Shown here: piece by piece, positions 29,778 to 41,490 of the stretch
Layout: each line of letters opens with the position of its first letter
Position numbering within the stretch: the stretch's first letter is position 1
From: Costus lasius
Taxonomy: Eukaryota > Streptophyta > Magnoliopsida > Zingiberales > Costaceae
Direction: 5' to 3'
NCBI GenBank assembly: GCA_027563935.2
Contig: CM050448.1
Location: 65,357,843-65,421,842, forward strand
Length of the DNA stretch: 64,000 bases
Notes under the pieces: generated by a model
Told to the model about the DNA's origin: nothing
The model's input: only the letters and a program-made list of their open reading frames with translations
Database searches by the model: none
Translations under genes and position numbers: made by a program

Positions 29778-30900
29778 CCCCTAACCCCGAGTCCCCGTAT
29801 AAGCTCTATGAGGGCTACCTCTTCTTGGTGAGTCGCCTGTGCATTCCCTGCACTTCACTTTGAGATTATCTTTTTCTCGAGCTGCACGCGGCTGGCGTTG
29901 CCAGCCACCATGGTCAGGACAAAACCCTTGAGTTAGCGGAGGAGTGCCTCTTTTGGCCGTCCCTCCGCAAGGATGTTGAGCGTATTGTGCACCATTGTGG
30001 CACCTGCCAAATGGCCAAGCCCAGGCCTGCGAACACTAGCCACTACACTCCATTGCCGGTTGCTGAGGGTCCGTGGTGTGACCTCAGCATGGACTTCATC
30101 CTCGGGTTACCTCGGACCGTGTCCCGATTTGACTCCGTCAACGTGGTTGTAGACCGGTTTTCAAAGATGGCGCATTTCATCCCTTGTTCACGCACCGCAG
30201 ATGCATCCCACGTGGTGCATCTTTTCTTCTAGGAAATCGTCCGTCTTCATGGTCTCCCTTTGACCATCGTGTCCGACCGCGACACGCCATTTGTGAGCCA
30301 CTTCTAGCGCTCACTTTTGGCCCACTTGGGCTCCACTCTGAAATTTTTCACCGCTTACCACCCCTAAACTAATGGGCAAATCGAGGTGGTTAATCATAGT
30401 TTGGGTAACTTACTCCGGTGCCTTATCGGTGATCACGCGTGGTCTTGGGATACGATTCTCCCCATGGCGGAGTTCGCATACAATAGCGTGACTAATAGGT
30501 ATACGGGTCTTAGTCCCTTCTAGATTGTTACGGGCTAACAACCCGAAAACCTATCGACCTGCATGACCTACCCATGGAGTCTCATTTATCTGTGCATGCA
30601 TACATTTTTGCCCAGCATGTAGCTAGCTTGCATGATGAAGTTCGGCATCGTATCTTTTTGGGCAATACTCATAATGCGATGAAGGCCAATGTGCACCATA
30701 GGCCACATCATTTTTCTATGGGTGAGTTGGTGAGGGTGCGTCTCCACCCTGAGCGAGTGTCAAACAGGGCTCATTTTAAGCTCCAGCCACATTACATGGG
30801 GCCTTATGCGGTGGTGCGGTAGATCGGCTCCAACGCCTATGTACTGGACTTACTTGAGGACATGGACATCCATCCCATCTTCAATGTGGCGTATCTACTT
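29778..30900 (+). pseudogene. Gyp-1 integrase (frameshifts and stops)
   Basis: Translation gives the HHCC zinc finger (ELHAAGVASHHGQDKTLE to HHCGTCQMAK) and WCDLSMDFILGLPRT (first Asp). VSDRDTPFVS (second Asp) and NGQIEVVN (Glu) follow, in more than one frame. The end is ELVRVRLHPERVSNRAHFKLQPHYMGPYAVV and NAYVLDLLEDMDIHPIFNVAYL. TAG codons replace Gln or Trp at several points (about 30231, 30307, 30366, 30521). This is the other half of the pol interrupted at 7640; RNase H is lost between. Confidence 0.85.
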
Positions 30901-30944
30901 CTTTGCTCCAACCGTACCCCAAAAATTTTCCCTGCAAAAAGCCA

Positions 30945-31342
30945 CGGGCTGAGGAAAATGTTGCGGGCAGATTGCGGAAGTTTCTGTGGAATTTGACACA
31001 CTTGAAAAAAATTGGTGCACAAAAGGTCATAGGCCGAGGAAAATGCCACGGCCAGATCGAGGAAGTTTCTGCCCATTCCAACACACTTGAAAACATAGTG
31101 ATTCTCGATGCTAACAAAGTCACGGGCCGTGAAAAAAGTCACGGTCAGACCGAGGAACTTTTTGTGGATTTTGGTACACTTGAAGAAACCGGTGATTTCC
31201 GGTGCGAGTAGAGTCATGGCCGTGGAAAATGCCGCGGCCAGACCGTGGAAGTTTCTGTCGATTTTGATACACTTGGGAAAACTGGCGATTTTCGACGCGG
31301 GCAAAGTCATGGCCGTGGAAAATGCCGTGGCCAGACCGTGAT
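30945..31342 (+). repeat. About 95-bp tandem repeat in Gyp-1 LTR
   Basis: About four and a half units, each containing GGAAAATGCC(A/G)CGGCCAGA, AAGTTTCTGTGGATTTTG and ACACTTG(G/A)(G/A)AAA. CACGGCC/GGCCGTG palindromes sit at the joints. Two units are kept in the 5' LTR (2106-2312). Confidence 0.7.
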
Positions 31343-32262
31343 TCCCCTTGAAGCTGTAGATCTACCCCGTCGACCCCGCTCTGATGTACACAACCCTCCG
31401 TACCACATTCATCCATCCTTGGAGGACCCATGGGAGCCCTACAAAGTGGAGATCCGACGATCCCAACGTACTTCGCATCCCTCGGACTATTTCGTGGGAG
31501 CTATTAGTCCATTGTCAATTCATACCAAAGTTATTCAGCCCAAGGGCGTGACAAGCTATCCTCCTGAAGGCCCAACCCCAAATGGGCATCGCAATCACCT
31601 GAGCAACATGGCCCAAGAGCGTGCCACTTCGGTAGTAACCTAGCCCATGATATCCAAATTCTGTTGCTTCGTCGCAATGTGCTCCGAATGCGTCTAACCG
31701 CCCTGGTTGCCTCTGTACGGAGAGTAGAGGAATATGTGTTAGCTTCAAGGAATAGTAGGTGGAAGTTTGTTTTCTTTTGTCATTTAGCTGCAGCTTGACT
31801 ACTTTATGGAGTGCAAGAGTAGGTAGTTGTTAGGATTTTCATCTTGTACTGCTTTTGTCTTGTTCCCTCCCCTCTTGTTCCATAAAAGAGGAGGCTGGGT
31901 TGTTTCATTCTTCAGTCCTCTTGGTGGGAGAGTACTCCTGGTGAGCTGAGAGCTTCCAGCGCATGTAGAAATCGAAGTCAGAGCTTCGCATTCTGAGTCG
32001 CGACGGGTTGAGCCTAAAATTTGCTAAGCGAGCGTGCTAAAGTGCTACGAGGTTAGTGTGTTACATTCTGTAGTTGCGTGCCATTGTGTTCTTTTGCATT
32101 TGTGTTGCCCCGATCGAACTCGACGCTGATTTCATCATGTTTTTGCTGCATTTCCGGAGCAATTTTCACTTCCCTCGTCTAAAGACCCTCTCCCGTTTTC
32201 GCGTGCATTGTGTAATACCCTAGAGTACGACTTTAAGGATCATCCTACCTATAGTAGCTTCA
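30945..32262 (+). mobile_element. Gyp-1 3' LTR
   Basis: It matches the 5' LTR from 31135 on. The start is uncertain because the 5' copy is truncated; 30945 is where the roughly 95-bp repeats begin after integrase. A CATAAAAG box lies at 31881. It ends with GTAGCTTCA at 32262, where Copia RNase H sequence begins. Confidence 0.7.
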
Positions 32263-32756
32263 TTAGTGGGTCTGCTAGATTGTTCTCTGTGTTAACTCTA
32301 CTAATCTTGACATCACCTTGGTCAATGATCTCTCTGGTTAGGTGAAATCTCCTGAGTATGTGTTTGGACCTTTGATGAAACTGTGGTTCCTTAGCTTGTG
32401 CAATTGCCCCATTGTTGTCACAATAGAGCTCAATGGGATCCACTGCATAGGGAACCACCTAAAATTTAGAAATGAACTTCCTTATCCAAATGCTTCTTTG
32501 GCTACCTCAGAAGTGGCCACATACTCAGCCTCGGTTGTAGAATCAGCTATGGTGGACTGCTTGAAGCTCTTCCAGCAACTCGCACCTCCATTTATCTTGA
32601 ACACATAGCTTGCCTGCGATCTAAAGTCGTCAGTGTTAGACTAGAATGATGCATCAGTGTAGCCCTGAATACTGAGCTCTTCCTATCCCCTATAGACCAA
32701 GAACAGATCCTTAGTTCTTCTCAGATACTTTAGGATATTCTTTGCAGCCACCCACT
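32263..32756 (-). pseudogene. Cop-1 RNase H, C-terminal part (truncated)
   Basis: On the minus strand it begins with AKNILKYLRRTKD, then GYTDASF (catalytic Asp), IADSTTEAEYVA (Glu) and the SRVNTENNLADPLMK end, with several stops (near 32692, 32642, 32486). It is the Ty1/Copia RNase H of the element whose RT is at 34782-36107. It stops at the Gyp-1 LTR end with a few bases of microhomology (TAGCTTCA). The final residues and the 3' LTR are absent. Confidence 0.8.
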
Positions 32757-32813
32757 TGTTGGTGTTTATGCCCTAGGACCTAGTATTGGTCCATCTTTTG
32801 TACTACTAGATAT

Positions 32814-32873
<60 letters not shown>

Positions 32874-34781
32874 TTGGCATTGTCGTTATTATCGTTTGTC
32901 TATATCTGCGATTATGTACTTACATGATAATGTCCTTGGAGACAGATTGAATCTGTGCTCAAACTCTTATCCCAGTCAATGTACCTTAGTGGATATGGGA
33001 CAACTATGGTGCTTGTGAGACTAGTATATGGCTGGTTAGGCACGAGGTGCTAACACAAGCATATGGGTATATCAGTGGTGGATATACCAGACCGACCAAC
33101 TGTGAGGCTATGACTTGGTGTCATGATTTATTCTCACAAGTGACAGGAGATGCATTGATCCCTTGACTTGAGGTCATTGACTATTCTATATGGTTAGGGA
33201 CATGCTTTGATGCAACCTAACACCTCGCCATAGTTGGGAGGTTATAACGGCTGTCATTGAGTATGTCACAACCCATATGAGATGGTTAATGTACAGACAA
33301 AGGATTTGCCCCTTCCTGAAGGAAGCTTGATATCCACAGGGCCCCCTTATGGTTCCATGACTGAAAGTGTATGGCAATACCCAGGTGAGAACCTGATTTA
33401 GTCATGACCATGTGATTGGGTAAAAATAAGTGGTGACACATTTGTCCAATCAGATATCAGTTTGGCGAAGAGACTGTAATACATCTATACCTAGTTGTGA
33501 TGATAAGGATGTCAATGTCGATATCCATTCAGATGACTTGGGTAGCAGTGATGCACTGCTAGGTGCCACTCACTGCTTGTGGTGACCTTAGGTCAGCACT
33601 GCCAACGTTAGAGGGACCTATAGGGTCGCACACCTTGATACTTGAGTTTTCGTATTGATCAGGTAGCCTTTAGATAGAGTTATTGGATAACTCAGATCTA
33701 TTTGAGAGATTTCATTTGCGCCAATGGGCCTGATGAGATGGAAGAGAGTTATTGGAGCCAAACTTCATTTTTGGCAGGTTGACCCGAAATTGACCATGGT
33801 TGCTCACATTTGGATTAGGGTTGCATTGGATTGGATCCAATGACTTAATCAACCCATGTAATGAAGTTTGGGCTAGCTCATTACCCAATGAGGCCCAATA
33901 ACAAGTTGTCATGAAGAGATAATGGGCTAAAAGGGTATAATGGGGAGAAACCCAACCCCATTGGTACCTAAGGGCAGAATGGGGTTTGGGTGGCACAATT
34001 TGCTTCATTAGGAAGCATTATGCACCTCCCCTTGATCCTTTGATGGTATGCTTTCCTCTAAGGCAAGTCTTGGGGCTGATATGGCTTGGAGAACTTCTTA
34101 GGAAGGTCTTGGGCGCATATGGCTAAGTGGAAGGGGTTTGTGGAAAGCTCTTGGAGAGTTTCCTAAACCCTAAACTCTAATTGCCTCCCCTCTCATACCC
34201 TAGCTGCCTCTCCCTTATTGGATTGCGCCAAACCCTTGTGTGGCCGCCCCCTTTATTGTTCTATATATCCTTGTGAAATGCGAGTGCCCCCAGAAATTAG
34301 AAATTGGTGTGGGCAAGCACTTAGAGGGCGAGAGCACAAGCAAATTGACACAAGCATCCTCTTCATCTCTTCCATAGCCGCAAGCTTTCTTCCTCATCTC
34401 CTCTTGGCACAAGTGAGGGAAGATCTTGGCGGCAACCTCTCTCTTCCTTCTCCATCATAGGCGCTTCATCCTTGGAGATGGCGCAAGCATAGGAGAAGGA
34501 GCACAAAGGCTTGGGTCTTCTTCCTGAGGCTAGAACCGGGCATGGAAGAAGAAAGCTTGAGGAATCCGTATGTGTGAGACTGCAGAGGGTGAACACTTGG
34601 GTGACTACCTTGACATCGGCCTCCTCTTGCTCTAGGTACTTACTATCACATCATGTCGACCCCCTCGCAAGATGATCTTTATTGGAGTTTTGGGATTGGC
34701 CTGTTTTAGGGATATTCTTCCGCTGTGTTTAGTAATCTGGAATGCCAACAATTTGTTAAATATCCCCGGGGTTTCCCAACA
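32757..34781 (+). mobile_element. Solo LTR (Copia family A) in Cop-1 RNase H, TSD CCACT/CCAGT
   Basis: It runs from TGTTGGTGTTTATGCCC to GGGTTTCCCAACA. It is flanked by CCACT (32752-32756) and CCAGT (34782-34786), a TSD with one change. Without it and one TSD, the RNase H frame continues through Gln-His-Trp-Val-Ala-Ala. It is 2025 bp and aligns with the LTRs at 41491-43458 and 57399-59193. Small ORFs (33186-34596) are not supported. Confidence 0.9.
32816..32870. repeat. (AT)n microsatellite, about 27 units
   Basis: A nearly pure TA run. The other family A LTRs have only a short TATATAT-like stretch at the same point (about 57457-57475), so it expanded in this copy. Confidence 0.95.
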
Positions 34782-37261
34782 CCAGTGCTGCAGACCCGAA
34801 TTGGATTGGTATTGGCTGGTTATGCTCACAGCATAAGCCACATCTGGTCTAGTACACAACATTGAATACATGATCGATCCTACTGCCGAAGCATAGGGCG
34901 CTCGACTTATTTCATCCCTCCCAGTCTGTGTGGTGGGATGTTGGCTCTTTGAGAGAGTAAAGCCATGTCTTACTGGAAGGTATCCTTTCTTGGGTTGCTC
35001 CATGTAGAACCTTTCCAGGAGCTTATCAATGTAGGCACTTTGACTAAGGGCCAGGAGCCTTTTGGATCTATCCCGGTTGATCTTCACGTGTAAGATATTG
35101 GCGGACTCCCCTAAGTCTTTTATCTCAAAACACTTCCCCAACCATGTCTTCACTGACTGAATACTAGGGATGTCATTTCCGTTGAGTAGTATGTCATCGA
35201 CATACAAGACCAGAAAAGTCACCAAGCTCCCACTGAATTTTCTCTATACACAGGCATCATCTTCACTTTTAATAAAGCCATAATCTCTGACGGCTTCATC
35301 AAACTGAAGATTTTAACTTCGAGGTGCTTGCTTTAATCCATAAATGGATTTCTTTAGCCTGCAGACCTTATTGGCTTCTGTAGGATGGATGAAGCCATCA
35401 GGTTGTGTCATATACACATCCTCTGTCATGTTCCCATTAAGGAATGTTGTATTAACATTCATCTGCCATATCTCATAGTTATGATATGCAACTGTAGCAA
35501 CCAAAATCCTAATGGATTTGATCATAACAACTAGCGAAAAGGTTTCCTCATAGTCCACCCCGTGGACATGTCTGAATCCTATAGCCACTAATCTACCTTT
35601 ATAGGTAACTATGTTGCCATCCATATCAGTCTTTCTCTTGAAGACCCATTTACACCCTATGGGTTTTACCCCATCAGGCAGCTCAACCAAATCCCAGACT
35701 TGGTTGACTGACATGGAATCCATCTTGGATCGCATGGCTTCAAGCCATCTCTCGGAGTCCGGTCCACTGACTGCCTCATCATAAGTCTTGGGCTCATCCT
35801 CAATGATGAAGATCCCATCATGTTGGGTCGGCAGTGACCCATACCTCTCTGGTGCATGACGAATCTTCCCAGACCTACGTGGGACCTGTGTCTGAGCCTC
35901 AGGTTGCCTAGTAACCAGTGCAAGCGGCTCAGGTTCCATCTCTTTGTTTTGTGGTTGCACTTGAACCTCGTCCAAGTCAAACTTCCTCCCATTGACATCT
36001 TTCATGAGAAATTCTTTCTCTAGAAAGATAACACCTCGAGCAACAAAAAATTTATTCTCGGTAGGAACATAGAGGTAGTATGCTTTAGTTTCCTTAGGAT
36101 ACCCCACAAAGACACATTTATCACATGTAGGTTCTAGCTTACTAGAATCCTGACGTTTGACATAAGCCTCACATCCCCAGATCCTGATAAAAGAAAGGTT
36201 AGGGCATCTCCCACTTCATACCTCGTATGGAATCTTGGAGACACTCTTAGATGGAACATTATTCAGTATAAGAGAAGCTGCCTCAAGTGCATGACCCTAG
36301 AATGAGGGATGTAGAGTTGCATGACTCATCATAGATCGAACCATGTCTAACAAAGTTCGATTTCTCCTTTCAGACACACCATTCCATTGGGGTGAACCTG
36401 GAGGAGTGAGTTGGGATAGGATCCCACTCTCTCTCAGATAGTTAAAGAACTCACCGCTTAGGTACTCTCCACCACGGTTTGATCGAAGAGGTTTAATGGA
36501 TCTCATAAGCTGGGTCTCTACTTCATTTTTGAACTTATTGAATTTCTCAAAGGATTCAGATTTATGTCTCAACTAATAGACATAGCCATATCTACAGAAG
36601 TCATCAGTGAATGTAATGAAGTAGCTGTGTCCTCCTCTAGCTTGTTTATTGAATGGCCCACACACATCAGTATGTATGACATCCAATAAAGCTTGTGCCC
36701 TCTCACCAGTTTTGGTGAAGGGTGCTTTTGTCATCTTCTATAATAAACAAGGTTCACATGTGTCAAATTCCACCATGGAACTTGATTCTAACAACTCAAT
36801 TGTATGGAGTTGTTGAATGCGATTCTTGTTTATATGGGCTAATCGACAATGCCATAGGAAAGCACCAACTGAACCACTCAGTTTGGTCCTCTTACTATTT
36901 ATGTTACAGATAGAGCTATTCATGTCCAAGACATACAAACCATTGCACAATGCACCCTTCCCATAAAAAAAATATTTGCAAATGAAAAAGAACAAACGTT
37001 CTCCTTTATTTCAAATTTAAAACCTTTCCTTGCTAAGCAAGGAATGGATATAATGTTTTTGGTAAGCGAAGGTACATAATAGCAATTGTCTAGCTCTAAT
37101 TGAAGTCCAGAAGGTAGGGAGAGAGTCAAAACTCCTACAGTAACAGTAGCAACTTGTGCCCTGTTTTCAACTCGTAGGTCAATCTCTCCAGGCCTTACTA
37201 ATCTACTTTTCTTAAGCCCCTGCATATTTGTACAAATATGAGCTCCACATGCGGTATCCAA
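34782..37261 (-). pseudogene. Cop-1 pol: protease, integrase, reverse transcriptase (broken)
   Basis: Ty1/Copia order on the minus strand. Protease has DTACGAHICTNM (37250 down). The integrase zinc region is LWHCRLAHINKNR to CEPCLL (about 36745-36890); the core is DVIHTDVCGPF and PQWNGVSERRNRTLLDMVRSMM. RT (36107-35313) contains WDLVELPDGVKPIGCKWVFK, IWQMNVNTTFLNG and VCRLKKSIYGLKQAPRSW-like sequence; the catalytic LYVDDILL is in the next frame segment (35225-34632). The C-terminal CTRPDVAYAVS leads into RNase H. At least five stops or shifts occur. The second integrase Asp appears as Asn (36477-36479). Tork/Angela-like lineage is plausible but not certain. Confidence 0.85.
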
Positions 37262-38142
37262 TACCCATGAATAGAAATAGAAAGGTTGACTTCAGTAACA
37301 TAAATACCTGAGCTAGAAACTAAGGCCAAGCCTTTCTTCTCCTCATTTTGAAATTTCTTGCAGTCCCTTCTCCAGTGGCCCTGCTCGCCACAGAGGAAGC
37401 ACCTCTGTTCCTTTGACTTCTTTACCCTTTTCTTTAGTGCTTTGGTAGGACCCTTGGCACTGCCCTTGGCACGTGCCTTACACTTCTTCTTCATCTTCTT
37501 GCTCGCAAAGACCATAAGAACAGAATTGGGTTTGGTCTTACCCATCTCGCACTCGGCTGTTTGGAGCATATTCAATAGTTCCTCCCTTGTGCATTCAATT
37601 CGGTTCATGTTGAAGTTTATAGTAAACGGACTGAAGCTAGGGGGTAGGGACTGCAGAATAAGATCCACAACTAGCTCGTTATCTATGTTGTGCCCCAGTC
37701 TCCTGAGATGATCCACGTTCCCAATTAGCTTGAGTACGTGGGGTCTCACTGGTGTACCTTCAGATAACTTGCACCGAAAGACTGCTTTAGCAGTGTCATA
37801 TCTCTTAGTTCTAGCCTGAGCTTTGAACATCTGTTTCAAATGAGTAATCATCTGAAAAGCGTCATGCTCCTCATATTGCACCTGAAGCTCAGGTGCCATC
37901 GTGGCTAGCATGAGACATGCTACTTCGAAAGAGTCATCCTGATGCTTTCTAAAAGCATCCCTTTCTGCCTCACGGGCATTAGGCACAGGAGTCGCAGGAA
38001 GAGGCTGCTCAAGGACGTACAGCTTCTTCTTGAGCTTGAGGGCTATCCTCAAGTTCCGATGCCAGTCCATGAAGTTGGATCCAACCAACTTATCCTTCTC
38101 AAGAAGGGATCACAGTGTTAATCCGCCAGTGTTTGTAGCCAT
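37255..38142 (-). pseudogene. Cop-1 gag
   Basis: The start is inferred at ATG 38142 (MATNTGG). An in-frame TGA follows near 38113, then an open frame from 38088 to 37198. It has the Copia Gag features WHRNLRIALKLKKKLYVL, the UBN2-like region with YDTAKAVFRCKL and LILQSLPPSF, and a Lys-rich stretch. A CCHC knuckle CFLCGEQGHWRRDC lies near 37365-37410. Gag and protease are joined by a frame change near 37255. Confidence 0.85.
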
Positions 38143-38348
38143 TGTTCTACAACAACCAAGATAAGCAGATTAGTACTACTTCGAATCATTTAAACTGGAC
38201 TTGTTTTAAATGATCATGGCTCCCACTATTTTAATCGAATTGACAACCCAAAAAGTCAATCGGGAAATCCGAGATTTCCTATTGATATGGGATCCTTATT
38301 CCTCATGGGGCTTTGCGTCCCACAAGGGTGGGATGAGATGCACAAAGT
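38143..38348 (-). other. Cop-1 leader, part next to gag
   Basis: Untranslated leader between the inserted family H LTR and the gag start, including a CCCACCCTTGTGGG inverted repeat near 38320-38333. A similar CCCACCCTCGTGGG lies at 40327-40340 in the other leader part. Confidence 0.7.
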
Positions 38349-40028
38349 TGTTGGGGTATGCCCTTAAGGCTAATGTTTGAGGCCTTGGGATTATATCAGT
38401 ATCATGTATAAACTTTATGTTTATAAAGGCAATGGTTGTTATTCAGGTTGTTGCATTATCTGCTGCAATATGTATACTTCTGAATAATGTCTCAATGCTG
38501 TTCAGCTTGGCTGACATGCAGTATTGTCCTTAGTCGAGATATCTTGGTGAACATGAGACAGCCTTGATATGATTGAGACTAATATGTGTTCTAGTCTTAT
38601 AGGATGCTTCGAGCATGGAATAAGATGTAGACTCATGGGTACATTGGATGTACTGGACAAACCCTACTTAGGATATTCAATTGCTTGTCACATTGTGAAT
38701 AATCCTTGTATGCAAACAAGTGGCATATTTCCTCTGACTTGAGATCACTTCTGTTTCTAAATGATGATTGGCATTGTTTTGAGGTAGTTCAATATCATTT
38801 GAAACATAATGGTTATAGACTATCTTGGATAATGAGCATGAGTCATGTTAGGGCACTAGTGATAGATATAGGATTGCCGTCTCCTTGATTGGAGTGTGAT
38901 GTTCTGAAGGGGCCCCCTGGATGAGATGGTTGAGAAAGTGTATGGCCATACCCAGATGACTATGTTCATCTGATCTAATCACTCTCATCATATTGGAATT
39001 ACAGGCTTGACACGTTTGTCCAATAAGAACATCCAGTGGCAAAGGAAACACATATGTCAAGTGACTTGGGTTCACACTTGTGCTGTGGTTTGGGTGTAGT
39101 CTTGGAAGACTCTTTCCTTTATATCGGGAGACAGTGATGTGTTGCTAGATACCCCTCACTGATTGTGATAACGTAAGTTATCGTTACCGACATTTAAAGG
39201 AAACCCTTAGGGTCGCACAATTTGATGATATGGCTTACTTATGTCAGATCGTGTGGACTGAATTGTTTTGGTTCAGTTTAAAGGAGTTTAAACTCTGATT
39301 GTAAGTGAGATCTAGTCTGATCATGTTTGATTGATTAGGGCTTGAGATCGGTAAGCTTCGATCGAGAAAATTGATGCTAGATCGGTGAGATCAAGAGCAT
39401 CAAGAGATGAATGGTTAGATCTTGAGCCTTATGGTTTAATTTGATCTAGACCAATGTTTGGTTTAATTTGGTCTTTGAACCAAATGTAATTGAACCGGCT
39501 CATCAAGTGAGCGCATGGTTCAATGGGAGAGAAAAAGGTTGCGGTCGGTTCACTTGGAGTGAACGCATGATCGCATACCTTGAAGCATTTGCTATTTTTG
39601 GAAATCGGTTTTCCAAAATGTGGAACGCCTCCACGTTCGAAGAGCAACGCTTCTCTCGTCGCCATCTTCTTCTCTCTCGACCTCTCTTGTGTCGTGTGGT
39701 GAGACTTCACGCAAAGGAGAAGAGAACAAAACCAAGAGACATCTCTCATCTCCTTCACGAAGGGAAACCTTGAAGCTTTGCTAGCACAAAGACGCCAAGG
39801 GAGTAGTCATCTTCACCTTGTGTGCGTCACCTTTGGAGGAGAGCCGCTCGCCCTCTTCTTCCAAGTCGCCATCCAAGCAATGGCAATGGTATGATCCTTG
39901 TGTTGATCTATACAAATTATTAAGTTGATCTATGTTCATACATGCGATCCTAGGAAACCCTAGATTCCACTATGCAAAAAGTTTTAATCTGCGCATATTA
40001 GGGTTTCGCTCCCCTTTAGGGACTTTCA
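38349..40028 (+). mobile_element. Solo LTR (family H) in Cop-1 leader, TSD AAAGT
   Basis: It runs from TGTTGGGGTATGCCC to GGGACTTTCA and is flanked by AAAGT at 38344-38348 and 40029-40033. It is 1680 bp. The inverted partial copy at 1-791 confirms the start. Several blocks, such as the one around AGGGTCGCACAA (39208), are shared with family A LTRs, so it is Copia-type. ORFs at 38706-39773 have no domain. Confidence 0.85.
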
Positions 40029-40033
40029 AAAGT

Positions 40034-41477
40034 GACCCATGCTTCTTAAGGTGGGCACGCCGGCCGATTGCTCTAAGCAACTCCCCTTATTGAGACAGTC
40101 TAGGCATTTCATGTCCAGTGAGGGCAGGATACAGTATGAAACCCTAACCTCCCAACGATGCCTCTAGAGTTCTACCATATGCCCAACACATTTGAAATCT
40201 AGTCAAGTCCATTCCTAACCGTTATGCCCAGGGCCAACGAGTTTCCTTGCGATGGCACGTCTAGGTTAAAACTGGACTGGGGAAACCATTATCACCACAC
40301 ACCTTCTAAAGATAAGTGTGTGTGTCCCACGAGGGTGGGAAATAATTCACAACACTGCTAATCGATAGTTTGATGAGGGCTACGCGTTAGAAGGCTACTA
40401 GACTTGATATTTTGAGTGAAGGTTTTTGAGGTCTCATCATCTCAGTTTTATCTTATGTCTAACATTACAAGCATGCAATCCTATAGTGATAACATAATGA
40501 TAAAACATCATAGGCATACTTTTGCAGATAATGAAAGCAGTAACAGGATGATGTGATCATAGCCCATTCAAGATATTGAACCAACCCATGCCAAAAAAGG
40601 GGTTCAAGTTTTGACATAGGACACAAGCCCCTAAGACTAGACCTAGCCTAGCCGACCTTTAGCTTGATCTTCAAGGTTGGCTCCAAGGTCCACCTCATCA
40701 TGGTTTAGCTCTCAAACCCTAGAGGAACTTTTAGGGAAACCCTAGAAGTACACTCCATGGTTTGGCCAATGCCATGGGTCTTCATCCAAGCAAGGTGCGC
40801 CACCTTGCAAGCCACAAGATGTATAGCTCTCAAGCCCTAGGGCTCGGCCAATGCATCTTGCGCCCCTCATGTAAGGAGTTTGAGGCGCCACCCAATTTGC
40901 TTGCTTGCGCCAAAATACATCTTGTAGGACGCGTCCCTAATCTTCATCTTGAATTTTACAAAGAAAAAGAAAAGCGGCATGCAGGCCTCACAAGAGTACA
41001 TCACAAGCATGCAAAGGGGCTTGACTAGTGATCACAACATCATGCACAAACAAGTACTTACTCATGCAATTCTACATGCTCATGAAAAACATAAAATCTG
41101 AAATTTTACTTTTTCATAAATCAAGTTTCTTTTCCTTACCTTCTTATCACAAATCTTTTGGTTATTTGCGATTAAGTTTCATGATGATTTTATAGACCCT
41201 ATCAGCTGGCAATTTTGTCAGATCAAGAGACTCGGCCAGTCCGAAGACACAATGCCCGTCCTACTAGACAAAACTACATGCACCTTTTGATCTTAAATCA
41301 ATCACAAAAATAATCCAAAAATGCAAAAGAAATTGATTAGAGGATAGGAACAAGAAACTAACAATTTTTCTTTCTTAAGAAAAACAGTGCCATATACATA
41401 TGCAATTTGCGAAAATTGAAATATGGCATGTGAGCATAGAGAAAAGCATAGAAACATCGTTTGAGGCTCGCAAGTCG
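40034..41477 (-). other. Cop-1 leader, part next to PBS
   Basis: The minus-strand leader starts GACTTGCGAGCCTC and matches the leaders of Cop-3 (59207-59760) and, in part, Cop-4 (63590-63760). A shared block carries GTGAGGCCTGC near 40985. The distal half (40034-40370) carries a leader block found in related Copia elements. No gene is supported. Confidence 0.75.
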
Positions 41478-41489
41478 CTCTGATACCAC
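41478..41489 (-). promoter_or_regulatory. Primer binding site (tRNA-Met), Cop-1
   Basis: The minus strand reads TGGTATCAGAGC, one base after the 5' LTR end. It is a perfect match to the initiator tRNA-Met PBS. Confidence 0.92.
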
Positions 41490-41490
41490 T

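Noticed and set aside
34215..34596. Small ORFs near 34.4 kb as host genes
   Set aside because: All are inside the family A solo LTR and are not kept in the other two LTR copies.
37358..37711. 117-codon plus-strand ORF
   Set aside because: It is antisense to the Cop-1 gag, whose domains are clear on the minus strand.
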